Shown here: positions 23,184-31,736 of the stretch, piece after piece
Layout of the letters: the number at the start of each line of letters is the position of its first letter
Numbering within the stretch: position 1 is the first letter of the stretch
NCBI GenBank assembly: GCA_965267405.1
Contig: OZ253954.1
Location: 434,001 to 498,000, forward strand
DNA from: JAPPOI01 sp028818055
Lineage (GTDB): Bacteria; Pseudomonadota; Alphaproteobacteria; Rhodobacterales; Rhodobacteraceae
DNA: 64,000 nucleotides
Reading direction: 5' to 3'
Notes under the pieces: model-generated
The model's database searches: none
What the model was told of the DNA's origin: nothing
Seen by the model: the letters and a program-made list of their open reading frames with translations, nothing else
Made by a program: the position numbers and the translations under genes

Positions 23184-24029
23184 TCAATTCCGAATGGCAA
23201 CGCCTTCGCGGCCTGCCAAATCCACAAAGAATTGCCATGCAACGCGACCGGAACGTGCACCGCGAGTTGCCTGCCACTCGATCGCTTCCGCACGAAGCCT
23301 ATCGGGATCGACGGAAACGCCATAGGCTGCGCAGTAGCCATCAATCATGGCGAGGTATTCATCCTGACTGCATGGGTGGAAACCAAGCCAGAGACCAAAT
23401 CGATCCGACAGCGAGACCTTTTCTTCGACAGCTTCGGACGGATTGATCGCGCTTGAGCGTTCATTTTCGATCATGTCCCGCGGCATCAGATGGCGCCGAT
23501 TGGACGTGGCATAGAAGATGACGTTCTCGGGTCGGCCCTCGATGCCTCCATCGAGAACGGCCTTCAGCGATTTATAGTGTTGATCGTCATGACTGAACGA
23601 CAAATCATCGCAGAAAAGCAGAAAACGCGCGTCGGTGCCGCGAAAATGTGTAAGCAGTCGACCAATGCTTGGCAGGTCTTCACGCTGAACTTCGACAATC
23701 TTCAAGTCTGTCGATTTGGCAACTTCGGCATGCACCGCTTTGACAAGGCTGGATTTTCCCATGCCACGAGCACCCCAGAGAAGTGCATTGTTGGCGGGAA
23801 GCCCCGAGGCGAACTGCTGCGTATTTTGCAGAAGGATATCGCGCACCCGGTCAATTCCGTGAAGCAAATCAAGATCGACCCGATTGACCTTGGCAACCGG
23901 ATCAATGCGGTCAGGGCCCACGTGCCAAACAAAAGCATCTGCCGCGCTGAAGTCCGGGGCATCCAAAGGAGCCGGCGCCATCCGCTCTAAGGCATCGGCA
24001 ATACGCTTCAGGTCAGCGCCGTCGCTCAC
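23184..24029 (-). CDS. DUF815 family AAA ATPase
   Basis: 281 residues starting with a GTG that overlaps the tatC stop (GTGA). Walker A is WGARGMGKSSLVKAV (about 87-101), Walker B-like RFLLFCDDLSF, and the sensor text IFYATSNRRHLMPR is typical of DUF815 ATPases, a conserved family of unknown substrate often found near Tat, Yaj or serS genes in Alphaproteobacteria. It closes the tatA-tatB-tatC-DUF815 run. Confidence 0.9.
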   Translation of the reverse strand: MSDGADLKRIADALERMAPAPLDAPDFSAADAFVWHVGPDRIDPVAKVNRVDLDLLHGIDRVRDILLQNTQQFASGLPANNALLWGARGMGKSSLVKAVHAEVAKSTDLKIVEVQREDLPSIGRLLTHFRGTDARFLLFCDDLSFSHDDQHYKSLKAVLDGGIEGRPENVIFYATSNRRHLMPRDMIENERSSAINPSEAVEEKVSLSDRFGLWLGFHPCSQDEYLAMIDGYCAAYGVSVDPDRLRAEAIEWQATRGARSGRVAWQFFVDLAGREGVAIRN

Positions 24030-24946
24030 GCTTTGGAATCCTCGTCTGGTTCAGGCTCTTCATCGTCAAACTCGGAGTACAAATCCTCGTCTTCGTCCAG
24101 AATGCCTTCGGCACGAAGTGCCTCGACGCGTTGCTTTTCGACCAGCTTCACCAGTTGAATGGATAGCTCGTAAAGACCGTAAACAGCGGTAAACAGGATC
24201 AGTTGCGTTACGACATCTGGCGGTGTGACCAGAGCGGCCAGTACCAAAATGGCGACCATCGCGTATTTGCGCATCGACGCCAGTCCTCGTGAGGAAGCCA
24301 GGCCTGCCTTGCCCATCAGTGTCAGCAAAACCGGCAATTGGAAGCACAGCCCAAACGCCATGATAAACTTAAGCGTGATATCGAGGCTTTCGTTGACCTT
24401 ACCGAAGAAAACGATGGTTGCATCTTCAACGGGTTGCACAGGCTGCTCGCCTTCCTCACCAACAAGCATATCGGCGAATATTGAGGGAACGTCCGCAAAG
24501 CCCAAGAAAAACGCCATGGCCAATGGGGTAACCACAAAGTGCGCAAAACTCGCGCCCAACAGAAACATCATTGGCGACGCAATGATAAACGGCAAGAACG
24601 CATTCTTTTCAGTTCGATACAGACCGGGGGCGATGAACCTCCACAACTGATGTGCGATCACCGGGAACGCCAACGCAAATCCGAAAACCATCGAAATGCG
24701 GAAATACGTGAAAAGTTGTTCCTGCGGAGACGTCGTCTGGAAAGTTGGGTTAGGATCACCAAGTTCGCGCAAAGTCGCCTTGATAGGTTCCAGCAGGAAC
24801 TGAAGGATCGGCTCGGCAACCGTGAAGGCGATGACAATACCAACTACAAAGGCCAGTACAGACCGGATCAGGCGCGTTCGCAGTTCGGCCAGATGTTCGA
24901 TCAGCGGCGCTGAGCTATCTTCGATTTCGTCTTCGGTATTGCTCAT
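24026..24946 (-). CDS. tatC: Sec-independent translocase subunit TatC
   Basis: 306 residues with six hydrophobic segments. The N-terminal PLIEHLAELRTRLIRSVLAF is the conserved site that recognises the twin-arginine signal, and PVIAHQLWRFIAPGLYRTEK and the central FxPV-like loop are present. The C-terminus carries an acidic extension of about 45 residues (GILDEDEDLYSEFDDEEPEPDEDSKA), longer than in E. coli (258 aa). The start overlaps tatB by 4 bases. Confidence 0.96.
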   Translation of the reverse strand: MSNTEDEIEDSSAPLIEHLAELRTRLIRSVLAFVVGIVIAFTVAEPILQFLLEPIKATLRELGDPNPTFQTTSPQEQLFTYFRISMVFGFALAFPVIAHQLWRFIAPGLYRTEKNAFLPFIIASPMMFLLGASFAHFVVTPLAMAFFLGFADVPSIFADMLVGEEGEQPVQPVEDATIVFFGKVNESLDITLKFIMAFGLCFQLPVLLTLMGKAGLASSRGLASMRKYAMVAILVLAALVTPPDVVTQLILFTAVYGLYELSIQLVKLVEKQRVEALRAEGILDEDEDLYSEFDDEEPEPDEDSKA

Positions 24947-25431
24947 GAACCGCTCTCAGATTTCGAAGCTTCTGCAGGCGCGTCCCCTTCAGTGGCGTCC
25001 CCAGCGGGTGGTTTCGCATCCGCCTCGTCGGGCTTCTTCCAAGTTTTGGCCATGGATTCCGCGTTCTCGCGAGCTTTTTTCACCGTCTCGGCGCGTTCTT
25101 CGGCCAACTTCGCGGTTTCATCACCGATGTTTTTTGCGCGCTCAGATGGCTTTGTCGGGTCCCATTTGTCGAATTTTTCTGCAGCCTCAGACAGCTTGTT
25201 CAAACCCATCTTTGAAGGCGACGTCAGATTTTTCAGGTCTTTGGCGGTTTCTTTCATGCCGGTTTCGTCCGCGGCATCTTCCATCGCGCGTTGAAACTCG
25301 CGAGCCATGCGGCGAATCTTGGCCGTGAATTTGCCAAGAGCACGGAACATGCCCGGCAGATCCTTCGGTCCAATAAAGATCAACGCGATAATGCCGATTA
25401 CCAGCAGCTCGCCAAAGCCCAGATCAAACAT
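24943..25431 (-). CDS. tatB: Sec-independent translocase subunit TatB
   Basis: 162 residues. One N-terminal membrane helix (MFDLGFGELLVIGIIALIFIGPKDLPGMFRALG) is followed by an amphipathic helix and a long charged tail rich in Lys, Glu and Ala. LGFGELLVIGIIALIFIGPKDLP with Glu8 distinguishes TatB from TatA. It partners TatC in signal recognition. Start 14 bases after tatA. Confidence 0.95.
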   Translation of the reverse strand: MFDLGFGELLVIGIIALIFIGPKDLPGMFRALGKFTAKIRRMAREFQRAMEDAADETGMKETAKDLKNLTSPSKMGLNKLSEAAEKFDKWDPTKPSERAKNIGDETAKLAEERAETVKKARENAESMAKTWKKPDEADAKPPAGDATEGDAPAEASKSESGS

Positions 25432-25445
25432 AGGGGCGCTACGCC

Positions 25446-25661
25446 TTAAACTTTGTCTTTTTCGTCTTCAGGCGTCACGTCGCGCGCCATTTCGGACGCT
25501 TCGTTCTCAAGCTCTTTCTTGCCGTCGTCGACACCCTTCTTAAAGGCTGTGATACCTTTTCCGACTTCGCCCATAAGCGACGAAATTTTGCCGCGTCCAA
25601 AAAGGACCAGCACAACGATTGCGATCAGTAGAAGGCCTGGAAGGCCGATGTTGTTCAGCAT
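25446..25661 (-). CDS. tatA: Sec-independent translocase subunit TatA
   Basis: 71 residues with the membrane helix IGLPGLLLIAIVVLVLFGRGKISSLMGEVGKGITAFKKG, where FGRGKI marks the hinge into the amphipathic helix. It forms the translocation pore. First gene of tatABC-DUF815 on the minus strand. Confidence 0.95.
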   Translation of the reverse strand: MLNNIGLPGLLLIAIVVLVLFGRGKISSLMGEVGKGITAFKKGVDDGKKELENEASEMARDVTPEDEKDKV

Positions 25662-25786
25662 GGATTGATCCTCGCGACTGTGTTCGAACGGTTATTTAGG
25701 TGCAGCCGGGGCCAAGGAAAAGCACCTTCGCGCTGAATCCGACCGGAACTCACGGTTTCCACGAAAGTTTTGCACGTGCAGAAAAT

Positions 25787-25810
25787 CAACTGACAGGTTA
25801 GTGTCAGTTG
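25787..25810. promoter_or_regulatory. Perfect palindrome, probable operator of the WYL-regulator operon
   Basis: CAACTGACA (25787-25795), spacer GGTTAG, TGTCAGTTG (25802-25810). Nine bases in each arm match exactly. It lies 48 bases upstream of a small gene whose partner is a WYL-type regulator, so autoregulation is the simplest reading. Confidence 0.6.
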
Positions 25811-25857
25811 TCCTAAGTTACACACACGGCATCTGAAACCCGAATCGGAGCCAAAAA

Positions 25858-26241
25858 ATGAAACTGAACATCATCGCAGGCCTTACTGCTGCCATAGCTT
25901 TTGCTGCACCCGAGGTATCTCGCAGCGCCGGTACAACCGATCCCCACGTGCTTGAGATCGTGACATTCCGCATCGCGGACTCGGCCGAAGAAGCTGAATT
26001 TCTAGCAGCGGCGCAGGGAACTGAAAAAATCCTACGCGACAGAGGCGCGCTTGTTCGGCGGTACCTTGTTCGCGACAAGTCTGGTCTTTGGACAGACGTC
26101 ATTGAATGGACATCAATGGACTCAGCTTTAAGCGCAGCAGAAGCCGTCATGGAAACGAAGGAATTTGCTGCATTCGGCAGCATGATCGAACCAGGAAGTG
26201 TCGACATGCGCCATTCCCCGATCTTGTGGCGGATGGAGTAG
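25858..26241 (+). CDS. Small exported protein, ABM-like fold suspected
   Basis: 127 residues. The start KLNIIAGLTAAIAFAAPEVSRSAG looks like a signal peptide, followed by a domain (VLEIVTFRIADSAEEAEFLAAAQGTEKILRDRG...WTDVIEWTSMDSALSAAEAVM) with the strand/helix rhythm of antibiotic-biosynthesis-monooxygenase-like dimeric alpha-beta barrels. The start has a GGAG 8 bases upstream. The WYL regulator begins 3 bases after its stop, so it is probably the regulator's own operon partner. The family call is tentative. Confidence 0.7.
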   Translation: MKLNIIAGLTAAIAFAAPEVSRSAGTTDPHVLEIVTFRIADSAEEAEFLAAAQGTEKILRDRGALVRRYLVRDKSGLWTDVIEWTSMDSALSAAEAVMETKEFAAFGSMIEPGSVDMRHSPILWRME

Positions 26242-26244
26242 AAC

Positions 26245-26928
26245 ATGCGCCGCACCGACCGACTGTTTGAACTGATACAGATCCTGCGGGACGGCCGGTT
26301 GCACCGCGGCACCGACATGGCGGAGCGACTTGGCGTGTCGCTCCGCACCATTTATCGCGACATGGACACTTTGATTGCGAGCGGCATTCCGGTCGAAGGA
26401 GAACGCGGGCTTGGTTACATGATGACCGCACCGATCACCCTTCCCCCTCTGAACCTCTCGTTGACCGAACTCGAAGCGTTACACCTTGGATTGGCAGTTG
26501 TGGGCAAGGCCGCCGACGACGAGCTAAAGGAAGCCGCCAAGTCACTGTCGCAAAAGGTTGACGCTGTTTTGCCTGAAGACCGAGCCGCACCCGCTAGCGG
26601 CTGGGGGTTTGCCGTATACCCATTTGAAGAGGCGGCGCGTGGTTTTGTGCATATGGCGCCGCTTCGCGCGGCCATACGGTCTCGCCGAAAGATAGACATC
26701 ACCTATGGCGCACCGGACGCCGAGGAAACCCGACGTATCGTTCGGCCCCTACAGATGGAGTACTGGGGGCGAGTCTGGACGCTAACCTCATGGTGTGAGC
26801 TACGCGACGATTTCCGCGTGTTCCGCGTCGACCGCATTCGCACGTTAGATGTGACGTTCGAAAGCTTTGAAGAAGAGCCAGGAAAGACGCTTGGTGATTA
26901 TATGGATCGCGTAGAGAACAACGCGTAA
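26245..26928 (+). CDS. YafY-type transcriptional regulator (HTH plus WYL domain)
   Basis: 227 residues. A DeoR/YafY-like winged helix-turn-helix fills residues 1-60 (RRTDRLFELIQILRDGRLHRGTDMAERLGVSLRTIYRDMDTLIASG), and a WYL-domain follows (RRIVRPLQMEYWGRVWTLTSWCELRDDFRVFRVDRI). The eponymous Trp-Tyr-Leu reads WTL here, a common variant. WYL domains bind ligands and turn DNA binding on or off. A perfect palindrome lies upstream of the operon. It follows the small exported protein by 3 bases, suggesting the two are co-transcribed. Confidence 0.87.
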   Translation: MRRTDRLFELIQILRDGRLHRGTDMAERLGVSLRTIYRDMDTLIASGIPVEGERGLGYMMTAPITLPPLNLSLTELEALHLGLAVVGKAADDELKEAAKSLSQKVDAVLPEDRAAPASGWGFAVYPFEEAARGFVHMAPLRAAIRSRRKIDITYGAPDAEETRRIVRPLQMEYWGRVWTLTSWCELRDDFRVFRVDRIRTLDVTFESFEEEPGKTLGDYMDRVENNA

Positions 26929-26938
26929 CAAACTAAGA

Positions 26939-28027
26939 TCATTTGTTTTTCTTAGGAAACGCAAAGCATCTTTCGCGCCGCATCATTAGCCACATAACCG
27001 TGCCTTGCGCGGGCAAAAACACCGAAGGAACGATGGCCTTGATCTGCGTTCCATCGTGCTCCAACCGAAACTCGACGAGGCTTTCACGTCCCATGTAACG
27101 GCTTCGAAGAACCGTGCCTTTGGCAGCCGTGCCATCCTCGATCGTTGGATTGGGTCCCCGGCCACTTCGATCAAAATCGATACGAACGTGCTGAGGTCGG
27201 ATAACGATCTCCATGTCCGTTCCATCGGGCACCCCTGGCGTCAGAAAATCGCCAAATGCCGTGCTGGTCAGGGCGCCCTTAACTTTGCCGGGTATGACAT
27301 TGATATCGCTGAAAAACGCGGCGGCCATTCGATCGACTGGAGCGTTGTAGATGTTATATGGTGCACCACTTTGCACGATGCGCCCGTCCCGCATCAGAGC
27401 GATTTCATCCGCCATCCGCATGGCCTCTTCCGGCTCGTGCGTAACCAGCAAAACCGAGGTTTGCGTTTCCTTCAGGATGTCGAGGGTCTCGTCCCGGATC
27501 CCGTCTCGAAGCCGATTATCCAAGCCAGAAAACGGCTCATCCATAAGCATGACCCGCGGTCGCGGTGCCAGGGCCCGCGCCAAAGCAACGCGCTGCTGCT
27601 CGCCGCCTGACAATTCATGGGGATACGCGTTTGCGAAGTCACCCATATGGACACGTTCCAGCATCTCGCCGACCCGGCGCGACTTGTCAGACCGCGAGCC
27701 ATCCAGACCAAATCCAACATTGGCTTCAACTGACAAATGCGGGAACAAGGCGAAATCCTGAAACATCAGACCAATTTCGCGCGTTTCTGGCGGCTGGTTC
27801 ACGCCGGGGCCGAAAAGTACCTCGCCGTCCAACATGACCTGTCCAGCATCCGGAGTTTCGACCCCTGCAATCATGCGAAGCGTCGTGGACTTTCCGCAGC
27901 CCGAAGGTCCAAGCAGGCACGTTATTTGCCCTGGCGGGATTGAAAACGAGACATCTGAGACGACGTTTCGACCGCCGAAACAGCGCGTCAAACCGCTGAC
28001 CTTAAGCCCATCGTTCGGTTGCGTCAC
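26939..28027 (-). CDS. Fe3+/polyamine-type ABC transporter ATP-binding protein
   Basis: 362 residues. Walker A is GPSGCGKST (about 38-46), the signature is LSGGEQQR, Walker B is VMLMDEPFSGLD, and a C-terminal TOBE-like domain follows (IRPQHVRIDFD...RSRYMGRESLVEFRL). GLMFQDFALFPHLSVEANVGFGL is characteristic of the FbpC/PotA class that works with binding-protein-dependent importers. No permease or binding-protein gene is adjacent here, so the partners are encoded elsewhere. Convergent with the WYL regulator, 10 bases apart. Confidence 0.85.
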   Translation of the reverse strand: MTQPNDGLKVSGLTRCFGGRNVVSDVSFSIPPGQITCLLGPSGCGKSTTLRMIAGVETPDAGQVMLDGEVLFGPGVNQPPETREIGLMFQDFALFPHLSVEANVGFGLDGSRSDKSRRVGEMLERVHMGDFANAYPHELSGGEQQRVALARALAPRPRVMLMDEPFSGLDNRLRDGIRDETLDILKETQTSVLLVTHEPEEAMRMADEIALMRDGRIVQSGAPYNIYNAPVDRMAAAFFSDINVIPGKVKGALTSTAFGDFLTPGVPDGTDMEIVIRPQHVRIDFDRSGRGPNPTIEDGTAAKGTVLRSRYMGRESLVEFRLEHDGTQIKAIVPSVFLPAQGTVMWLMMRRERCFAFPKKNK

Positions 28028-28084
28028 ACCCGCCTCGCCTTAATTCCCGACGAATGTTGTCGGGATTTCAGCGATGTAGCAATC

Positions 28085-29473
28085 TCAACCTCGCGCCGCA
28101 ACCCCGGCGGTTTGCCGCATTCCAAGAAAAACCGCGGCAAATCCAACCACTAAGACCGCAACACAGATCGCCAACAACTGCGTGTATTTGTGTGCTTCAG
28201 GAAGAATTAAGGACCAAAACGCGGTGTCGCGAGCGAAGTACGCGTAAGCGCCGACGATGGCCGCGGCGAAACTTGCGAGATAAGCCCAAACCGCAACATT
28301 TCGTTGGAGAACCAAGGTTGCGAACAGCACAGGCGTCAGAAACATCGAGGCTGTGCCACTGACGGCAACAGCGTCAAACAACGTCGCATTTCCCCAAAGT
28401 GTCAGTACCGTTCCCGCGACCATGAAAACGACCATGGCGGCGCGACCACCCATTAACGTCCTGCTGGTCAAGCGGAGTTCTTCAACGGTCAGTCTGGCGG
28501 CCGAGGCCATTGCGGAATCGAGTGTTGAAAGTGCCGAAATCAGGAGTGAGACCAAAAGCGCTGACCAGACCCACCCTGGAAACATCTGCGACCACGTACC
28601 TATCAGCTGGTTTTCGTAATCTGCTCCGACAAGCGACGCCTGAATTCCAAACATCCCAAACGCGATAATGGTGAGTGTCGAAATCCAGAACGCGTGGAAA
28701 AACGACCGTCGCGTTGTGCGCTCGTCCGCCAGAAATCCACGATCCATCATCACCGGGTCATGTGCCGGGTAACTGAACACTTGGAGTGCCGCGACCAGCA
28801 AGAGGATCCACCCATTCGTTGAACCTGACGCTCCCTGCGCGGTCAGAACGGCGCCAAATGAAAATTCCGGTGACATGAGAAGCGCGATCCAGGCCACACC
28901 GAAAACAACAAGGAACAACATCATCTGGGCGACATCGGTTCGAAGGGCGGCCGATAAACCGCCCCACGCCGAGTATCCCAGCCCAATCGCAGCAACCGCC
29001 AGTATTGCAATCGTTCCGGCGCTTGATGTGTCGGGCAGCAAAGCCGCGAAAATCAGACCCACGACAATCAAGTTTGAGAACACCTCAGACAGTAGTCTTA
29101 GTGCAATCACGACGTTGTAAGTCGACGCGCCAGTTGCGCCAAACCGCGCTGTCAGGTGGTCCTGAACACTTGTGCCACCCTGTGCACGGATCCGGGCGAC
29201 GATGAACCCACCGGTCAGAAACGAACCGTAGTAAGCAGCATAGGCAAGCGTTCCGGCGATACCGAAGAAATACCCCAATATCGCCGCGTTCATCAGGGAA
29301 CGCGCGAAGATCCATGTTGTGACCTGCGACAACACCAGCGTCCAAAGCCCGGGAGCTTTTCCTGTTTCGGTCGCACCACCAAAAAACCCCTCAACGCTGG
29401 CGCGTCTGGGTGCAAAAGCGAGGCTCAGCGCGACAAAAGCCGCGAATACGGCGATGGTCCAAAATGCAATCAT
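28085..29473 (-). CDS. Sodium:solute symporter family protein
   Basis: 462 residues with about 13 hydrophobic segments. The text RARFGATGASTYNVVIALRLLSEVFSNLIVVGLIF, GYSAWGGLSAALRTDVAQMMLF and SALSTLDSAMASAARLT matches the SSS family (PutP, sugar and amino acid Na+ symporters). TDVAQ and STLDS are the conserved sodium-site regions. Substrate cannot be told. Stands 57 bases upstream of the ABC ATPase with a hairpin (CCCGAC/GTCGGG, 28045-28063) between them. Confidence 0.85.
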   Translation of the reverse strand: MIAFWTIAVFAAFVALSLAFAPRRASVEGFFGGATETGKAPGLWTLVLSQVTTWIFARSLMNAAILGYFFGIAGTLAYAAYYGSFLTGGFIVARIRAQGGTSVQDHLTARFGATGASTYNVVIALRLLSEVFSNLIVVGLIFAALLPDTSSAGTIAILAVAAIGLGYSAWGGLSAALRTDVAQMMLFLVVFGVAWIALLMSPEFSFGAVLTAQGASGSTNGWILLLVAALQVFSYPAHDPVMMDRGFLADERTTRRSFFHAFWISTLTIIAFGMFGIQASLVGADYENQLIGTWSQMFPGWVWSALLVSLLISALSTLDSAMASAARLTVEELRLTSRTLMGGRAAMVVFMVAGTVLTLWGNATLFDAVAVSGTASMFLTPVLFATLVLQRNVAVWAYLASFAAAIVGAYAYFARDTAFWSLILPEAHKYTQLLAICVAVLVVGFAAVFLGMRQTAGVAARG

Positions 29474-29583
29474 TGAAGTCTTCCCGCGACAAGTGGTGGT
29501 GCGCTGGTGCTAGCAACGCCACCACTGCACGGGAAGTCACGACTTCGAAAACTTCAGAGATTACACAGCGTTGTGAGGAAATG

Positions 29584-30366
29584 TCAGAGCGTGGCGTTTA
29601 CTCCGCCGCCATCCAGAAGAATGTTTTGACCCACGATGAAGCCCGCGTGCTGTGAGCACAAGAATGCGCACATCGCCCCAAATTCTTCTGAGGTGCCGTA
29701 GCGGCCTGCCGGAATTGTCGCTTCTCGCTTCGCGCGGGCCTCGGCTGGCGAAATCCCTTCGCGCTCGGATACGCCTGCGTCCAGTGAAACCGCACGGTCA
29801 GTGGCATGGATTCCCGGCAACAGGTTGTTGATCGTGACACCTGCTCCTGCAACCTGTCGAGAAGTGCCCGCCACATACCCCGTCAAACCGGCGCGGGCAG
29901 AGTTTGAAAGACCAAGTACTGCCAATGGTGCTTTGACCGACTGCGAAGTGATGTTGACCACCCTGCCCCAGCCGCGGTCCATCATGCCGGGCACCAAAGC
30001 TTTGATGTATTCAATGGGCGTCAGCATGTTGGCATCCAGAGCCTTGATGAAGTCACTGCGATCCCAATCGGTCCACATGCCGGGAGGTGGTCCACCTGCA
30101 TTGTTCACAAGGATATCGACACCGTCACCACAGGCCGCCAGAACTTGTTCGCGACCTTCTGGCGTCGTGACGTCCACGGCAACTGTCGTAACATTCACTC
30201 CGTGCGCTGCACGAATGGCGTCTGCACTGGCTTCAAGTGCCTCTGAACCACGTGCATTCATGATCAGATCGACGCCGGCTTCTGCCAACGCTTCGGCACA
30301 CCCTTTGCCCAATCCCTTTGATGACGCGCAAACGAGCGCGCGTTTTCCTTTGATACCCAAGTCCAT
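29584..30366 (-). CDS. SDR-family protein lacking the catalytic YxxxK
   Basis: 260 residues. The cofactor motif is CASSKGLGKGCAEAL and NNAGGPP is present, so the Rossmann fold is intact. In the usual active-site segment the protein reads NITSQSVKAPLAVLGLSNSARAGLTGYVAG: the normal Tyr-x-x-x-Lys is replaced by Ser-Asn-Ser-Ala-Arg. This matches the divergent BKR-like branch whose members I know to carry L-S-N-x-x-R there, so it is a family trait and not a local mutation. Ends in the usual LDGGG. Its ribosome site is in a hairpin (see 30373-30398). Substrate unknown. Confidence 0.82.
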   Translation of the reverse strand: MDLGIKGKRALVCASSKGLGKGCAEALAEAGVDLIMNARGSEALEASADAIRAAHGVNVTTVAVDVTTPEGREQVLAACGDGVDILVNNAGGPPPGMWTDWDRSDFIKALDANMLTPIEYIKALVPGMMDRGWGRVVNITSQSVKAPLAVLGLSNSARAGLTGYVAGTSRQVAGAGVTINNLLPGIHATDRAVSLDAGVSEREGISPAEARAKREATIPAGRYGTSEEFGAMCAFLCSQHAGFIVGQNILLDGGGVNATL

Positions 30367-30372
30367 AATGAA

Positions 30373-30398
30373 ACCTCCCGTGCGTTTGCACAGGAGGT
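30373..30398 (-). promoter_or_regulatory. Hairpin that masks the ribosome-binding site of the SDR gene
   Basis: On the minus-strand message, ACCTCC-U-GUGC pairs with GCAC-G-GGAGGT around AAAC: 11 pairs including one U-G wobble. GGGAGG is the Shine-Dalgarno, 7 bases before the ATG at 30366. On the plus strand the same place has a C-A mismatch, so the structure belongs to the minus-strand RNA. It may be a translational switch, or simply a terminator-like remnant of the upstream gene; a good T run is missing. Confidence 0.5.
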
Positions 30399-30424
30399 AA
30401 CCGTTTTTCCAGTCAGATCAAACC

Positions 30425-31063
30425 CTATTGCTGTTCAGCGATTAACCTGATGTCTACTCCAGTGAAAATGGACGATCCTGTGACCGGTATGTCATCTCCG
30501 GTTGCCAGAAAGAATTCAGCAGTCGTAGAATTTGGTCCGATGAACAGACCGGATCCGTCGCCGGATAGCGCTTCGCTCGCTGTGCCATCATTGTTGAAAT
30601 CGACATTTCCGTCAAAGCTTACAGACAACGACCCACAACAGGCATTCAGATCTGCACTCACGTCGACGCTTCCAGAAATCGCTTGCGCTGGTGCCACCGG
30701 CAGTGTGGTCACGTCTTGTGCTATGTAGAATTCATTGGCGGTCCCGGAAATCTGTGCGTCCGGCGCAGTGAAATCGGCGGTCATTGTGATGGGAGATACG
30801 TATCCAGTAGGCGGAGGTGTTGTTACTGCTTGCGTGATGCCGATTACGCCCTCGTATGACGCGCTGTCAATTGCTGGAAGTGTGGCTAAAACTTCGTAGA
30901 ACTCTGCCGCTCCGCCTGGATTCCTATTTGTCTTCGCTACGAGATCGGCAGTTGTTGCGCTCACCTCAGAAAATGGCGTCGAGTGGCTTACGCCGCCGCC
31001 CCCGCCGCCACATGCAGCCAGCGCCGCGCCGCAGACCGATAGAAAAACGAATTTTTTCATCAT
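30425..31063 (-). CDS. Lipoprotein with poly-Gly linker, unknown function
   Basis: 212 residues. The signal MMKKFVFLSVCGAALAACGGGGGG has a lipobox (ALAAC) and a run of six Gly after the Cys. The mature part is Ser/Thr/Ala/Asp-rich and probably beta-stranded (SADLNACCGSLSVSFDGNVDFNNDG, GSGLFIGPNSTTAEFFLATGDD), resembling the small barrel domains seen in transferrin-binding-protein-like lipoproteins. I would not assign more. The start is at one of two adjacent ATGs. Confidence 0.68.
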   Translation of the reverse strand: MMKKFVFLSVCGAALAACGGGGGGVSHSTPFSEVSATTADLVAKTNRNPGGAAEFYEVLATLPAIDSASYEGVIGITQAVTTPPPTGYVSPITMTADFTAPDAQISGTANEFYIAQDVTTLPVAPAQAISGSVDVSADLNACCGSLSVSFDGNVDFNNDGTASEALSGDGSGLFIGPNSTTAEFFLATGDDIPVTGSSIFTGVDIRLIAEQQ

Positions 31064-31140
31064 GGCTAAAGCCCCTCATTCCCTTGCCTAGAATTTACCC
31101 TGCAGGAATCGTCTGACAAGGATGAGTGGGAAACATAATC

Positions 31141-31178
31141 AAAACAGCGCCAAATCTGCCGATTTTGACGCTGTTTCG
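31141..31178. terminator. Two-tier hairpin terminator
   Basis: AAACAGCG (31142-31149) pairs with CGCTGTTT (31169-31176), with an inner stem AAATC/GATTT (31152-31156 with 31161-31165). On the minus strand it runs into TGTTTTGATT, so it probably ends the SnoaL-like gene. Confidence 0.75.
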
Positions 31179-31225
31179 CAGACAATCGCGCGAACTAGCG
31201 GCAATTGTCGAATTTGGAGCGGTGT

Positions 31226-31597
31226 TCAGCCCATTGGAGCCATCATGAATGTCTCTTTGACAATTTTTCCGTTCTCGACTTCATACAAAGCAATTTCTTT
31301 GCCGGACCAGCGCTGACCATTGGACTTGTCGGTGACATCCATGCTGAAAATCATGCTGAACCGGTCACCGTTGATGAACGGTCCTTCCATATCCGCGCTG
31401 TGCAAGTCGAACGAACTGTTCCACCAATCATGCTTGGCCTTAATGGCTTCAACCCCGTGGGATACAGGGTCCATACCTTCCGGTGCCATGGGCTCAATTG
31501 ATACGGCGTCAGGGGCATAGAGTTCATCAAGGCCCTGAGCTTCAGTTTGGTTTTGGCAGTGCTCGCAGAGCTTCTGAGCAATTTCTTGGGTGTTCAT
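31226..31597 (-). CDS. SnoaL-like / nuclear transport factor 2 family protein
   Basis: 123 residues with the alpha-plus-beta barrel pattern of SnoaL-like proteins: an N-terminal helix, YAPDAVSIEPMAPEGMD, HDWWNSSFDLHSADMEGPFINGDRFSMIFSMDVT and a terminal strand GKIVKETFM. The KEIALYEVENGKIVKETFM end is the usual signature of the group. Members bind small hydrophobic ligands; many are enzymes (isomerases, cyclases). No partner gene is adjacent. Confidence 0.78.
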   Translation of the reverse strand: MNTQEIAQKLCEHCQNQTEAQGLDELYAPDAVSIEPMAPEGMDPVSHGVEAIKAKHDWWNSSFDLHSADMEGPFINGDRFSMIFSMDVTDKSNGQRWSGKEIALYEVENGKIVKETFMMAPMG

Positions 31598-31736
31598 CGA
31601 AATCTCCCTCTAAGTATCTGCTCGATCATTGAAAAATGTTCTTGTTATGTTCCCACTGTCGCATTTCTCTTATCTTCGGTCAACCAATCGTTCACACACG
31701 ATTGCGTGCGTCGCCTGCGCTGGCTATATCGCGCCC

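Noticed and set aside
28042..28069. Hairpin between the symporter and the ABC ATPase as a terminator
   Set aside because: CCCGAC/GTCGGG is short and the minus-strand side is not followed by T residues.
29493..29526. AGTGGTG/CACCACT hairpin between the SDR and symporter genes
   Set aside because: Loose loop and no T run on either strand; not called as a terminator.
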